Of a stretch of DNA of 64,000 nt, positions 8,089 through 16,869 are shown in pieces (within the stretch, counting starts at the first letter, position 1; each line of letters begins with the position of its first letter). The position numbers were made by a program, and so were the translations under genes. The notes beneath the pieces are model-generated. The model searched no databases, was not told the DNA's origin, and saw only the letters and a list, made by a program, of their open reading frames with translations. Source of the stretch: Candidatus Proximibacter danicus (GTDB lineage: Bacteria > Pseudomonadota > Gammaproteobacteria > Burkholderiales > Rhodocyclaceae); the NCBI GenBank assembly GCA_016710885.1, contig JADJUC010000007.1, positions 97,855 to 161,854 of the forward strand, read 5' to 3'.

Positions 8089-9097
8089 TCCGCGTAACGC
8101 TGCCCAACCCCACTCCGGGCCACGCAAACGGCCAGTAGAGTTGCTCCTGTCTCCGGTCGACAATCTGCACTTGGCAAACCTCTGTGGTGCGCTTGACGAG
8201 AATCTGCGACAGATCGAGGCGGCGCTAGACGTCACCATTGCCCGCCGTGGCGAGCGCTTCACCATCCATGGCGAATCCGAGTCGGCCGCGCGCTGCGCCG
8301 AAGCGCTGCAATATTTTTACGGGGTTGCGGGTAAAGATCTTTCGGTGGACGAGATCCAGCTCGGGCTGATCGAACTGCTCAACCGTCCGGTGCGCGGTCG
8401 CTCCGCGCAGGGCACGACGTCGCCGGCATTAATGACACGCAAGGCGGAACTGCATGGACGTACGCCGCGCCAGATCGAGTACCTGAAGCATATTCAGGAG
8501 CACGACATCACCTTTGGAACCGGCCCGGCCGGTACCGGCAAAACTTATCTCGCGGTCGCCTGTGCCGTTGATGCCTTCGAACGGGAACTGGTTTCCCGCA
8601 TCGTGCTGACGCGACCGGCGGTCGAGGCTGGCGAGCGCCTGGGTTTTCTGCCCGGAGATCTGGCGCAGAAGGTCGATCCCTATCTGCGCCCGCTTTATGA
8701 CGCGCTCTACGACCTGATGGGTTTTGATCGGGTGATGAAGATGCTGGAAAAACAGGCCATCGAGATTGCCCCGCTGGCCTATATGCGCGGCCGTACGCTG
8801 AACCACGCGTTCATCATTCTTGATGAGGCGCAGAACACCACGCCGGAACAGATGAAGATGTTTCTCACCCGTATCGGCATCGGTGCCAAGGCCGTGATTA
8901 CGGGCGACGTGACCCAGATCGATTTGCCCAAGGGGCAGAAAAGCGGCCTCATCGAGGCGCGTCGCATCCTGCACGAGGTGCGCGGGATTGCCTTCTCTGA
9001 ATTTGCGGCTGAGGACGTCGTGCGTCACCCGCTCGTGGCGCGGATTGTTGCTGCCTATGAGGCGCAGACCAAACTTCAGGAGTCGGCAGCGAAATGA
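8078..9097 (+). CDS. PhoH family ATPase
   Basis: PhoH-like (YbeZ) cytosolic ATPase, 339 aa from the GTG start at 8078. The N-terminal part resembles a KH-type RNA-binding region. The ATPase core has Walker A GPAGTGKTYLA and Walker B HAFIILDEAQNTTPEQMKMFLTR. In E. coli the protein works with the endoribonuclease YbeY, encoded next, in rRNA and ribosome quality control. The GTG is preferred because it overlaps the end of miaB by 11 bases, while an in-frame ATG at 8018 would lie well inside miaB and add residues unlike the family. An ATGA overlap couples it to ybeY. Confidence 0.9.
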   Translation: MKADPRNAAQPHSGPRKRPVELLLSPVDNLHLANLCGALDENLRQIEAALDVTIARRGERFTIHGESESAARCAEALQYFYGVAGKDLSVDEIQLGLIELLNRPVRGRSAQGTTSPALMTRKAELHGRTPRQIEYLKHIQEHDITFGTGPAGTGKTYLAVACAVDAFERELVSRIVLTRPAVEAGERLGFLPGDLAQKVDPYLRPLYDALYDLMGFDRVMKMLEKQAIEIAPLAYMRGRTLNHAFIILDEAQNTTPEQMKMFLTRIGIGAKAVITGDVTQIDLPKGQKSGLIEARRILHEVRGIAFSEFAAEDVVRHPLVARIVAAYEAQTKLQESAAK

Positions 9098-9549
9098 AAA
9101 TTCCGGGCCGGAAAATTTCAAATCGACTCAATCTCTCGGTGCAATACGCCTGTAATGCAGCGGGGCTACCCTCGCGAGCTCAGGTTCGCCTGTGGGCGCG
9201 CGCGGCGCTGGCAGGTGGCGGTCAGGTGACCGTGCGCTACGTCGATAGCGATGAAAGTCAGACCCTTAACCACGATTATCGCGGCAAGGATTACGCCACC
9301 AACGTGCTCTCCTTCGTCTATGACGATGACCCGTTGACGGTGGGCGATCTTGTTATCTGCGCCCCGGTCGTGGTTCGCGAGGCGCTGGAGCAAAAGCGCG
9401 CGCCGGAGGCCCATCATGCCCATCTGGTCGTGCATGGTATGCTTCATCTGCAAGGGTATGACCATGAAACTGGCGAGCAGGATGCGCGGATCATGGAGGA
9501 TCGTGAACGCGAAATTCTGGCGAGCCTCGGTTACCCGGACCCATATTAG
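9094..9549 (+). CDS. ybeY: endoribonuclease YbeY
   Basis: Metal-dependent endoribonuclease for 16S rRNA 3' maturation and 70S quality control, 151 aa. The UPF0054 signature HGMLHLQGYDHE carries the three zinc-binding histidines (HxxxHxxxxxH), preceded by the conserved SxxLNxxYRGKDYATNVLSF-like strand (here LNHDYRGKDYATNVLSF). The start codon overlaps the phoH stop as ATGA. Position between phoH and corC is the standard bacterial order. Confidence 0.94.
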   Translation: MKIPGRKISNRLNLSVQYACNAAGLPSRAQVRLWARAALAGGGQVTVRYVDSDESQTLNHDYRGKDYATNVLSFVYDDDPLTVGDLVICAPVVVREALEQKRAPEAHHAHLVVHGMLHLQGYDHETGEQDARIMEDREREILASLGYPDPY

Positions 9550-9568
9550 TCGAGAATCGTTTCCCTCA

Positions 9569-10417
9569 ATGGACAGTTCCAGCAGCAAACCGACATTTTT
9601 TGAGCGTCTTTCGACCCTGCTTCTGCGTGAGCCGGAAGATCGCGAGCAGTTGATTCAACTCCTCCACTCTGCTTTCGAGCGCAACCTGCTTGATGCTGAT
9701 GCCCTGTCGATTACCGAGGGGGCGTTGTCTGCCTCCGAAACCTCGGTGCGCGATGTCATGGTGCCGAGTGCTCAGATGGATACCCTCGATATCGGCCACT
9801 CGCTCAACGATATCGTTCGTCAGGTCATCCGAACTGCACACTCACGGTTTCCTGTACATGACGGGAATCGCGACAACGTGATCGGCATCCTGCTGGCCAA
9901 GGATCTGTTGCGCATGCAGCACGAGGCCAGCTTCAACCTGCACGATTGGTTGCGTCCGGCGGTCTTTATCCCCGAATCGAAGCGGCTCAATGTGTTGTTG
10001 CGTGAATTCCGTGTGTCGCGTAACCACATGGCGGTGGTGGTTGACGAATACGGCGGCGTCGCAGGCCTCGTCACCATTGAAGATGTGCTCGAACAGATCG
10101 TCGGCGATATCGAGGATGAATACGATTTCGACGAAACCGAGGACAACATCCGTATCGACCAGTCCGGCCGCTATCGCGTCAAGGCGCAAACTGAAGTCGC
10201 TGATTTCAACGCGGCTTTTGGCACCGCCCTGCACGCCGAGGATGTCGATACCATCGGCGGCCTGATTCTCAACCACCTCGGCCGGGTGCCCAAGCGCAAC
10301 GAATCGGTCGATCTGGCAAACCTGCGGTTCCGGGTCTTGCGCGCTGACAGTCGTCGCCTCTATACCCTCCTCATCGAAAAAATGTCGCCAGTGACAGGCG
10401 ATACCGTGGCGGAGTGA
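9569..10417 (+). CDS. corC: CorC/HlyC family CBS-domain protein (Mg/Co efflux)
   Basis: 282-aa cytoplasmic protein with two CBS domains (about residues 60-185, including VRDVMVPSAQMDTLD and FRVSRNHMAVVVDEYGGVAGLVTIEDVLEQIVGDIEDEYD) and a C-terminal CorC/HlyC transporter-associated domain (about 200-275). It is annotated in relatives as magnesium/cobalt efflux protein CorC; it lacks the membrane domain of CNNM-type transporters and is probably regulatory. The start MDSSSSKPTFFERLS is chosen because it lies 20 bases after ybeY and matches the family N-terminus. The stop overlaps the lnt GTG start. Confidence 0.9.
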   Translation: MDSSSSKPTFFERLSTLLLREPEDREQLIQLLHSAFERNLLDADALSITEGALSASETSVRDVMVPSAQMDTLDIGHSLNDIVRQVIRTAHSRFPVHDGNRDNVIGILLAKDLLRMQHEASFNLHDWLRPAVFIPESKRLNVLLREFRVSRNHMAVVVDEYGGVAGLVTIEDVLEQIVGDIEDEYDFDETEDNIRIDQSGRYRVKAQTEVADFNAAFGTALHAEDVDTIGGLILNHLGRVPKRNESVDLANLRFRVLRADSRRLYTLLIEKMSPVTGDTVAE

Positions 10418-12306
10418 CGCCCCCCTTCTCCTGGATGATTCGCTTGCTGGCCGCTGCTGTTCTCGGTGCGGCCAGCGTGTTGGCCTTTGCCCCATTCGGT
10501 TGGTATGTCCTGGCGTGGCTCACGCTGGCGGGGCTTTTTGCGTTACTGCGCGGCGCCACGGGAATCAGACAAGGCGGCCTGCTCGGGTTTGCTTTTGGCT
10601 GTGGCTGGTTTGGCGCCGGCACTTCCTGGGTCTATGTCAGTCTCTCGATTTTTGGCGGTCTGCCGCCGCCGATAGCAGGTGTCGCCACATTGCTTTTCTG
10701 CATGCTGCTGGCCGTATTTCCGGCCCTGGCCGCTGCATTTTTCGTCCGCTTTCGCCCGCCTGGCGCACTGGCGCAGGCTTGCCTTTTTGCGGCGCTCTGG
10801 GCGCTGACCGAATGGGCGCGTAGCTGGGTTTTCACCGGGTTCCCGTGGCTGTCGGTGGGTTACTCGCAGTCGCCGCCCAGCCCCTTCGCCGGCTTTGCGC
10901 CGCTGCTCGGTGTTTATGGCGTGTCCTTGCTGACCGCCTTGTTCGCAGCGCTGGCGGTTGCGCAGGGGGCAGCTGTGGCGTTGTCGCGACGTGCGGGTCT
11001 GTGGCTGCTGACAATCTGTTTGCTCGGTGCCGGCGTTGGCTTGCGGACCATCCAGTGGACCGAACCGCTGGGCGCACCGACCAAGGTGGCGCTGTTGCAG
11101 GGCAACGTGCCGCAGGATCTGAAATGGCGTCCGGAGAAACTGACCGATTCGCTGGCCATCTACGGCGAGCTGATGCGGGCGCATCCAGCTGAACTGACCG
11201 TACTGCCGGAAACGGCGATCCCCACCTTCCTCGATCAATTGCCGCGCCCCTACCTCGAAATGCTGCTCAACCACGCGCTGGCGCAGCAGGGCGACCTGCT
11301 CTTCGGCGTGGCGGTGGGCGATGGCCGGCAATACGCCAATGCTGCCGTCAGCATCGGCGTGTCGCCAACGCAGCTCTACAACAAGTCGCACCTCGTGCCT
11401 TTCGGCGAATTCGTGCCGCCGGGTTTTCAGTGGTTCCTCGACATGATGCGTATCCCGATGTCGGCCTTCACGCCCGGGCCGGATCGTCAGGACCCGATGG
11501 AAATCGCTGGCCAGAAAGTGGCCATCAACATCTGCTACGAAGACGTCTTCGGCGCCGAAATCATCCGTGCGCTGCCGCAGGCAACGATGCTCATCAACCT
11601 CTCCAACACCGCCTGGTTCGGCGATTCGCTGGCGCAGCCGCAGCACCTGCAGATCGCCCAGATGCGGGCGCTGGAGACCGGTCGACCGATGCTGCGTGCA
11701 ACCAATACCGGCATGACGGCGGTTGTTGCTCCCGATGGCGCGGTGCTGGCCGTTCTGCCACCAGCAAAACCTAGTAAAATCACCCTCTTTGAAATTCCGG
11801 AAAGCCGAGAGTCGATTTATGCCTACCTTCCAGGAAGTGATCCTGCGACTGCAGCAATTTTGGGACAAACAGGGCTGCGCGCTGCTGCAACCCTACGACA
11901 TCGAAGTCGGTGCTGGCACCTTCCACACCGCCACCTTTCTGCGTGCGATCGGCCCGGAACCGTGGAACGCCGCCTACGTGCAGCCCTCGCGCCGGCCGAA
12001 GGATGGCCGCTACGGCGAGAACCCGAACCGCCTGCAGCACTACTACCAGTACCAGGTGGTGCTCAAACCCTCGCCCTTGAACATCCAGGAGCTCTACCTG
12101 CAGTCGCTGGAAGCGCTCGGCATCAACCTCAAGGAACACGACATCCGCTTCGTCGAGGACGACTGGGAATCGCCGACGCTCGGCGCCTGGGGCCTCGGCT
12201 GGGAAGTGTGGCTGGACGGCATGGAAGTAACGCAGTTCACCTACTTCCAGGAAGTCGGCTCGCTGACCTGCAAGCCGGTGCTCGGCGAAATCACCTACGG
12301 CCTTGA
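10414..12306 (+). CDS. lnt: apolipoprotein N-acyltransferase, C-terminus lost and reading into glyQ
   Basis: Lnt is the inner-membrane enzyme that N-acylates lipoproteins. Residues 1 to about 450 are homologous: a GTG start overlapping corC, six to seven N-terminal membrane segments, and a nitrilase domain with the catalytic glutamate (VLPETAIPTF), lysine (LYNKSHLVPFGE) and cysteine (NICYEDVFGAE). After TAVVAPDGAVLAVLPP the normal last ~50 residues, including the final membrane helix and stop, are missing. From about 11765 the frame runs through what looks like the glyQ upstream region and out of frame through glyQ to 12306, giving ~160 nonsense arginine-rich residues. Only about 55 bases separate the last Lnt codon from the glyQ ATG, so a frameshift alone cannot restore it; a deletion or misassembly is needed. 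Confidence 0.8.
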   Translation: MTPPFSWMIRLLAAAVLGAASVLAFAPFGWYVLAWLTLAGLFALLRGATGIRQGGLLGFAFGCGWFGAGTSWVYVSLSIFGGLPPPIAGVATLLFCMLLAVFPALAAAFFVRFRPPGALAQACLFAALWALTEWARSWVFTGFPWLSVGYSQSPPSPFAGFAPLLGVYGVSLLTALFAALAVAQGAAVALSRRAGLWLLTICLLGAGVGLRTIQWTEPLGAPTKVALLQGNVPQDLKWRPEKLTDSLAIYGELMRAHPAELTVLPETAIPTFLDQLPRPYLEMLLNHALAQQGDLLFGVAVGDGRQYANAAVSIGVSPTQLYNKSHLVPFGEFVPPGFQWFLDMMRIPMSAFTPGPDRQDPMEIAGQKVAINICYEDVFGAEIIRALPQATMLINLSNTAWFGDSLAQPQHLQIAQMRALETGRPMLRATNTGMTAVVAPDGAVLAVLPPAKPSKITLFEIPESRESIYAYLPGSDPATAAILGQTGLRAAATLRHRSRCWHLPHRHLSACDRPGTVERRLRAALAPAEGWPLRREPEPPAALLPVPGGAQTLALEHPGALPAVAGSARHQPQGTRHPLRRGRLGIADARRLGPRLGSVAGRHGSNAVHLLPGSRLADLQAGARRNHLRP

Positions 12307-12727
12307 ACGCCTGGCGATGTACCTGCAAGGCGTCGAGAACGTCTATGACCTGGTCTGGGCCGAAGGACCGGGCTACCGCATCACCTACGGCGACGTCTAT
12401 CACCAGAACGAGGTCGAGCAGTCGAAGTACAACTTCGAGCACTCCAACGTCGAGATGCTGTTCCGCCACTTCAGCGAACATGAATCCGAAGCCAAGCGCC
12501 TGATGGCCGCCGAACTGGCCCTGCCGGCCTTCGAACAGGTGATGAAGTGTTCGCACACCTTCAACCTGCTTGACGCCCGCGGTGCCATCTCGGTCACCGA
12601 GCGTGCCGCCTATATCGGCCGCGTCCGCGCGCTGGCGCGCGAAGTCGCGCAGGCCTACTACAACTCGCGTGAAGCCCTCGGCTTCCCCATGGCGAGCGCA
12701 CAGAACTGCGCCGTGGAGGGCAAGTAA
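11819..12727 (+). CDS. glyQ: glycine--tRNA ligase alpha subunit
   Basis: Catalytic alpha subunit of the heterotetrameric bacterial glycyl-tRNA synthetase, 302 aa. It begins MPTFQEVILRLQQFWDKQGCALLQPYDIEVGAGT and contains RPKDGRYGENPNRLQHYYQYQVVLKPSP, both hallmark blocks of GlyQ, and ends in the short SAQNCAVEGK tail. The start at 11819 is set by homology. The gene lies inside the out-of-frame read-through of lnt. The stop at 12725-12727 directly abuts the glyS start codon, so the two subunits are coupled. Confidence 0.95.
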   Translation: MPTFQEVILRLQQFWDKQGCALLQPYDIEVGAGTFHTATFLRAIGPEPWNAAYVQPSRRPKDGRYGENPNRLQHYYQYQVVLKPSPLNIQELYLQSLEALGINLKEHDIRFVEDDWESPTLGAWGLGWEVWLDGMEVTQFTYFQEVGSLTCKPVLGEITYGLERLAMYLQGVENVYDLVWAEGPGYRITYGDVYHQNEVEQSKYNFEHSNVEMLFRHFSEHESEAKRLMAAELALPAFEQVMKCSHTFNLLDARGAISVTERAAYIGRVRALAREVAQAYYNSREALGFPMASAQNCAVEGK

Positions 12728-14812
12728 ATGAACAAGACCCTGTTGATAGAACTCCGTACCGAGGAATTGCCGCCGAAAGCGCTGGCAAAACTCGGCGAAG
12801 TCTTTGCCGCTGGCGTCCATGCTGGCCTTTCCGATCGCAATCTGGTGCAGGCCGGTGGCGACTACAAGTGGTTCGCCACGCCGCGCCGTCTGGCGATTCA
12901 GGTGCCGGCCGTACTGGCCGAGGCGCCGGATGCCAAGGTGCACGAGAAGATCATGCCGGTTTCGGTGGCACTCGATGCTGCCGGCAACCCCTCGCCCGCG
13001 TTGCTGAAAAAGCTGGAGGCCAAGGGCATCCCGGCGTCGGAAGTGGCGAAGTTCGAGAAGCGCATGGACGGCAAGTCGGAGACCTTCTTTTACGAAGCCA
13101 CGGTCAAGGGCGTCAAGCTTGAGAATGTGCTCGGCCAGATCGTCGGCGAGGCGCTGAAGAAGCTGCCGATCCCGAAGGTGATGCGCTGGGGCGATTCCGA
13201 TGTGCAGTTCGTGCGTCCGGTGCATGGTCTGGTGATGTTGCACGGCGAACATGTCGTTTCGGGCGAAGTGCTTGGCTTGAAGAGCGGCAACACCACGCTC
13301 GGCCATCGCTTCCTGTCGGACGGCGCTATCGTGCTGGCGTCGGCCGACGAATACGAAACCAAGCTTGAATCCGTGGGCAAGGCAGTGGTTTCCTTTGCCC
13401 GCCGCCGCGACATCATCGCCAAAGCGTTGCAGGCCAAGGCCGACGAGCTGGGCGCCAAGGTCAAGCTGATCGACGCGCTGGTCGATGAAGTGACGGCACT
13501 GGTCGAATGGCCAGTGATCTACGTCAGCGAGTTCGAGTCCGAATACCTCGAAGTGCCGCAGGAATGCCTGATCCTGACCATGCAGGCTAACCAGAAGTAC
13601 TTCCCGTTGTTTGACGCCAATGGAAAGCTGCAGAACCGTTTCCTGATCGTCTCCAACATGGCGGTTGCAGATCCGACCAATATCATCACCGGCAATGCGC
13701 GCGTCGTCCGTCCGCGTCTTTCGGACGCGCGTTTCTTCTTCGAGCAGGACAAGAAGAACGGTTTCGTGTCGCGTGCGATGAAGCTTGGTTCGGTCGTCTA
13801 TCACAACAAACTTGGCTCGCTCGGCGATCGCGCGCAGCGTCTGGGCGTTGTGGCGGCTTTTGTTGCCGACAAGCTCGGTGCCGATACGAACCAGGCACGC
13901 AATGCCGGCCTGCTGTGCAAGGTTGATCTGCTCACCGACATGGTTGGCGAGTTCCCCGAACTGCAGGGCATCATGGGGCGTTACTACGCCCAGCACGAAG
14001 GCGCCAAGCCGGATGTGGCTGAGGCGATGGAACAACACTATCGCCCACGTTTCGCGGGGGATGTGCTGCCGGAAAGCAACGTTTCCTGCGCGGTTGCGCT
14101 GGCCGACAAGCTCGATGCGCTGGTCGGTTTCTTCGGTATCGGCCAGGTGCCGACCGGCGACAAGGACCCCTTCGGCCTGCGCCGTGCAGCGCTTGGCGTG
14201 CTGCGCATCCTGATGGAAAACCCCCTGCCGTTGGACCTTGCCGAGCTGATTGCCGAGACGGCCAAGGCATTCCCGACGGGCATGCTTGCCGCTGCCGGGT
14301 TCGAAGCGCAAGTGCACGATTTCATGCTCGATCGTCTGCGCGGCTACCTGCGTGACGCAGGCCATGCCCAAGATGCCGTCGAGGCCGTACTGGTTCAGCG
14401 TCCGACGCGTATCGACCTGGTCCCGGCCAAGCTTGAAGCCGTGAAGAGATTCGTTGCACACGATGCTGCACTGGCGCTGGCGGCCGCCAACAAGCGGATC
14501 GGCAACATCCTGAAGAAGGCCGAAGGCGCCATTCCGGAACCCGATGTCGCATTGCTGCAGGAAGCCGCCGAGAAGGCGCTGTTCGAGCGCGTCATCCAGT
14601 TGGCGCCGCTGGTCAAATCGCATGTTACCAACGGCGACTACACCGATGCGCTGCTCGCGCTGTCAGGCGTTCGTGCCGAAGTCGATCGCTTCTTCGACGA
14701 GGTGATGGTCAACGTCGATGAACCGCTCGTCCGTGCCAATCGTCTTGGTTTGCTCAAGGCCTTGTTCGACCAGTTGAATGCGGTTGCCGACATTTCGAAG
14801 CTTGCCGTATGA
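12728..14812 (+). CDS. glyS: glycine--tRNA ligase beta subunit
   Basis: Beta subunit of glycyl-tRNA synthetase, 694 aa, which binds tRNA-Gly and partners GlyQ. The N-terminus MNKTLLIELRTEELPPKALAKLGEVFA is the family signature; the central HD-like domain (LCKVDLLTDMVGEFPELQGIMGRYYA) and the C-terminal anticodon-binding/DALR part (LALAAANKRIGNILKK ... VMVNVDEPLVRANRLGLL) are all present. Length is normal and the frame is intact. The ATG follows glyQ with no gap, and its stop overlaps gmhB as ATGA. Confidence 0.95.
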   Translation: MNKTLLIELRTEELPPKALAKLGEVFAAGVHAGLSDRNLVQAGGDYKWFATPRRLAIQVPAVLAEAPDAKVHEKIMPVSVALDAAGNPSPALLKKLEAKGIPASEVAKFEKRMDGKSETFFYEATVKGVKLENVLGQIVGEALKKLPIPKVMRWGDSDVQFVRPVHGLVMLHGEHVVSGEVLGLKSGNTTLGHRFLSDGAIVLASADEYETKLESVGKAVVSFARRRDIIAKALQAKADELGAKVKLIDALVDEVTALVEWPVIYVSEFESEYLEVPQECLILTMQANQKYFPLFDANGKLQNRFLIVSNMAVADPTNIITGNARVVRPRLSDARFFFEQDKKNGFVSRAMKLGSVVYHNKLGSLGDRAQRLGVVAAFVADKLGADTNQARNAGLLCKVDLLTDMVGEFPELQGIMGRYYAQHEGAKPDVAEAMEQHYRPRFAGDVLPESNVSCAVALADKLDALVGFFGIGQVPTGDKDPFGLRRAALGVLRILMENPLPLDLAELIAETAKAFPTGMLAAAGFEAQVHDFMLDRLRGYLRDAGHAQDAVEAVLVQRPTRIDLVPAKLEAVKRFVAHDAALALAAANKRIGNILKKAEGAIPEPDVALLQEAAEKALFERVIQLAPLVKSHVTNGDYTDALLALSGVRAEVDRFFDEVMVNVDEPLVRANRLGLLKALFDQLNAVADISKLAV

Positions 14813-15342
14813 AAATCGTCATCCTCGATCGCGACGGCGTCATCAACTTCGATTCGCCGCATTACATCAAGTCACCGGCCGAGTGGAAACCCATTCCGGG
14901 GAGTCTGGAGGCAATCGCGCGCCTCAACCAGGCGGGCTACCGTGTTGTTGTCGCCACCAACCAGTCGGGGGTCGGCCGCGGCCTGTTCGACATGGATACG
15001 CTCAACGCGATTCACGAAAAAATGCACAAGGCGGCTGCGGCCGTCGGGGCGCGTATCGATACCGTGTTCTTCTGCCCGCATGCTGCTGACTCCAGTTGCG
15101 ATTGCCGCAAGCCGAAGCCCGGAATGTTCGAGCGCATCGCAGCCTGTTACAACGTTGATCTGGTCGGCGTGCCGGCCGTTGGTGATTCGCTGCGCGACCT
15201 GCAGGCAGCAGATTCTGCCGGGGCTTTGCCGATGCTGGTACTGACTGGCAAAGGCGAGAAGACGCAGGCGGATGGTGGATTGCCGGCGGATACGCTGGTG
15301 TTCAAGGATCTCGCCGCCGTCGTTGACGACCTGATCTCCTGA
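14809..15342 (+). CDS. gmhB: D-glycero-beta-D-manno-heptose 1,7-bisphosphate 7-phosphatase
   Basis: HAD-superfamily phosphatase, 177 aa, that removes the 7-phosphate during ADP-heptose synthesis for the lipopolysaccharide inner core. The nucleophile motif is DRDGVIN (D7 and D9). The zinc loop CPHAADSSCDCRKPKPGMF is diagnostic for GmhB and histidinol-phosphatase relatives, and VGDSLRDLQAA supplies the last HAD motif. It overlaps glyS by four bases (ATGA) and is followed one base later by an acyltransferase gene. The glyS-gmhB-plsC order is common in betaproteobacteria. Confidence 0.92.
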   Translation: MKIVILDRDGVINFDSPHYIKSPAEWKPIPGSLEAIARLNQAGYRVVVATNQSGVGRGLFDMDTLNAIHEKMHKAAAAVGARIDTVFFCPHAADSSCDCRKPKPGMFERIAACYNVDLVGVPAVGDSLRDLQAADSAGALPMLVLTGKGEKTQADGGLPADTLVFKDLAAVVDDLIS

Positions 15343-15343
15343 T

Positions 15344-16093
15344 ATGCACCTGATTCGCTCCGTCTTTTTCCTGCTGCTTGTCGTGCTGTGGACGATGCTC
15401 TTTGGCACCCTGGTTGTCGTTGGTCTGGTGCTTCCCCTGCTGGTCCGTTTTCGTATCATCTGGTACTACCGGCGCGGCTTCATGTGGCTGGCGCAAAACA
15501 TTCTCGGCATAACGCATGAAGTGCGCGGCCGGGAGAACCTGCCGGTGGAACCGGCGGTGATTCTTTCCAAGCACCAGTCGGCCTGGGAAACCGTGGCCCT
15601 GCAGGATCTGGTGCCGGAAGATACCTATTGCGTCTTCGTTCTCAAGAAAGAGCTGCTCAAGCTGCCTTTCTTCGGCTGGGGGCTGGCGGCTCTGCAGTCT
15701 ATTTCCATCGATCGTGCTGCTGGACGCGAGGCGCTGAATCAGGTGGTCGCGCAAGGCGCCGATCGTCTGCAGCGCGGGTTCTGGATCATCCTGTTTCCAG
15801 AAGGCACGCGCGTTGCGCCCGGCGAAACCCGGCGCTACAAGCAGGGCGGCGCCTATCTGGCGTCGAAGACCGGGGCGAAGGTCGTGCCGGTGGCGCACAA
15901 TGCCGGCGAATACTGGCCGCGCAATGCCTTCATCAAGCACCCGGGGCACGTCGTCGTCAGCATCGGCCCGGCCATCGATGCCACCGGTCTTTCGCAGGAT
16001 GAAATCAACGCGCGCACTGAAGCCTGGATCGAGGCGGAAATGCGCCGCATCTCCCCTCATCGATATCCGGATGCCGACAAGGCCAGCATCTGA
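15344..16093 (+). CDS. 1-acyl-sn-glycerol-3-phosphate acyltransferase (PlsC family)
   Basis: Membrane-bound acyltransferase, 249 aa, expected to acylate lysophosphatidic acid in phospholipid synthesis. One or two N-terminal hydrophobic segments (about residues 3-36) anchor it. Motif I is SKHQSAWE, in which the usual HX4D ends in E; motif III is FPEGTRVAPGE; motif IV is VPVAHNAGEYWP. It starts one base after the gmhB stop. Its C-terminal codons overlap the next gene by 23 bases. Confidence 0.88.
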   Translation: MHLIRSVFFLLLVVLWTMLFGTLVVVGLVLPLLVRFRIIWYYRRGFMWLAQNILGITHEVRGRENLPVEPAVILSKHQSAWETVALQDLVPEDTYCVFVLKKELLKLPFFGWGLAALQSISIDRAAGREALNQVVAQGADRLQRGFWIILFPEGTRVAPGETRRYKQGGAYLASKTGAKVVPVAHNAGEYWPRNAFIKHPGHVVVSIGPAIDATGLSQDEINARTEAWIEAEMRRISPHRYPDADKASI

Positions 16094-16862
16094 GTCCGTT
16101 GAAGCAACGGGCCTGACAGCTGGCCAGCTGCAGTTGCCGCTTGCGGGTGTTGGCATTGTCGCCGGCGAAGAGCCGCGCCGTATCACCCTGGGTGACCGCA
16201 TTGTTCCGTATCTCCTGCGTCGTGGTCCCCGCCGTACCATCGGCTTGTCGATCGATCATCGGGGTTTGCGTGTCGGAGCGCCGCGACGCACCTCGCTGAC
16301 AGAAGTCGAATCACTGATTCGGCGGCACAGCGAATGGGTGGTCGAGAAACTCGATGACTGGCGTACGCGCCGGCGCCCCGAGCCGGTGGCCCTGCGCGAC
16401 GGTACGCGCATTCCATTTCTCGGAGGCGAACTTGAACTGCATCTGGCAGTTGGCTCCAATCGCGCCATCTGGGGGTTGGGGACGCTGACGCTTTGCCTCA
16501 AGCCGGGTGTGGCGCCGGGTGCCATTCTCGAAAAAGCCCTGCGCGAGCGCGCGCGCGAGCACTTCACCAGCCGCCTGGCACCGCTTGCCGCCACCGTCGG
16601 GGTGACGGTTCCGCCGCTTGCCCTTTCCTCAGCGCGTACGCGTTGGGGGAGTTGCAGTACGCGCAGCGGCATCCGCCTGAACTGGCGCCTGATCCATTTC
16701 CCCGAAGCGATCATTGACTATGTGGTCGTCCACGAACTTGCCCATTTGCGCCACATGAACCACAGTCCACGGTTCTGGGCGCTGGTGGAAAGTGTCTGTT
16801 GCGACTACCGGGCGGCTCGCGTAGCGCTGCAGCGCCTTGCAGCTCATATTCCCCACTGGTAG
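16071..16862 (+). CDS. YgjP-like (M48/DUF45) metallopeptidase-domain protein
   Basis: 263-aa protein of the YgjP/WLM (DUF45) family, a putative zinc metalloprotein of unknown substrate. The C-terminal active-site segment VVHELAHLRHMNHSPRFW gives an HExxH zinc site with a third histidine, and RTRWGSCSTRSGIRLNWRLI just before it is the conserved family block. The N-terminal half (about 30-110) is the usual beta-rich YgjP region. The ATG at 16071 overlaps the end of the acyltransferase gene by 23 bases; the frame is open further upstream but only as a shadow of that gene. gloA begins 7 bases after the stop. Confidence 0.85.
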   Translation: MPTRPASESVEATGLTAGQLQLPLAGVGIVAGEEPRRITLGDRIVPYLLRRGPRRTIGLSIDHRGLRVGAPRRTSLTEVESLIRRHSEWVVEKLDDWRTRRRPEPVALRDGTRIPFLGGELELHLAVGSNRAIWGLGTLTLCLKPGVAPGAILEKALRERAREHFTSRLAPLAATVGVTVPPLALSSARTRWGSCSTRSGIRLNWRLIHFPEAIIDYVVVHELAHLRHMNHSPRFWALVESVCCDYRAARVALQRLAAHIPHW

Positions 16863-16869
16863 AAATCCT

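Noticed and set aside
11780..14623. Very long minus-strand open frame opposite glyQ and glyS (also similar frames opposite livHM, tsaD/mscS and dnaE)
   Set aside because: These are mirror images of GC-rich coding genes: low-complexity, rich in His, Gln, Arg and Asp, without family motifs, and fully covered by well-supported genes.
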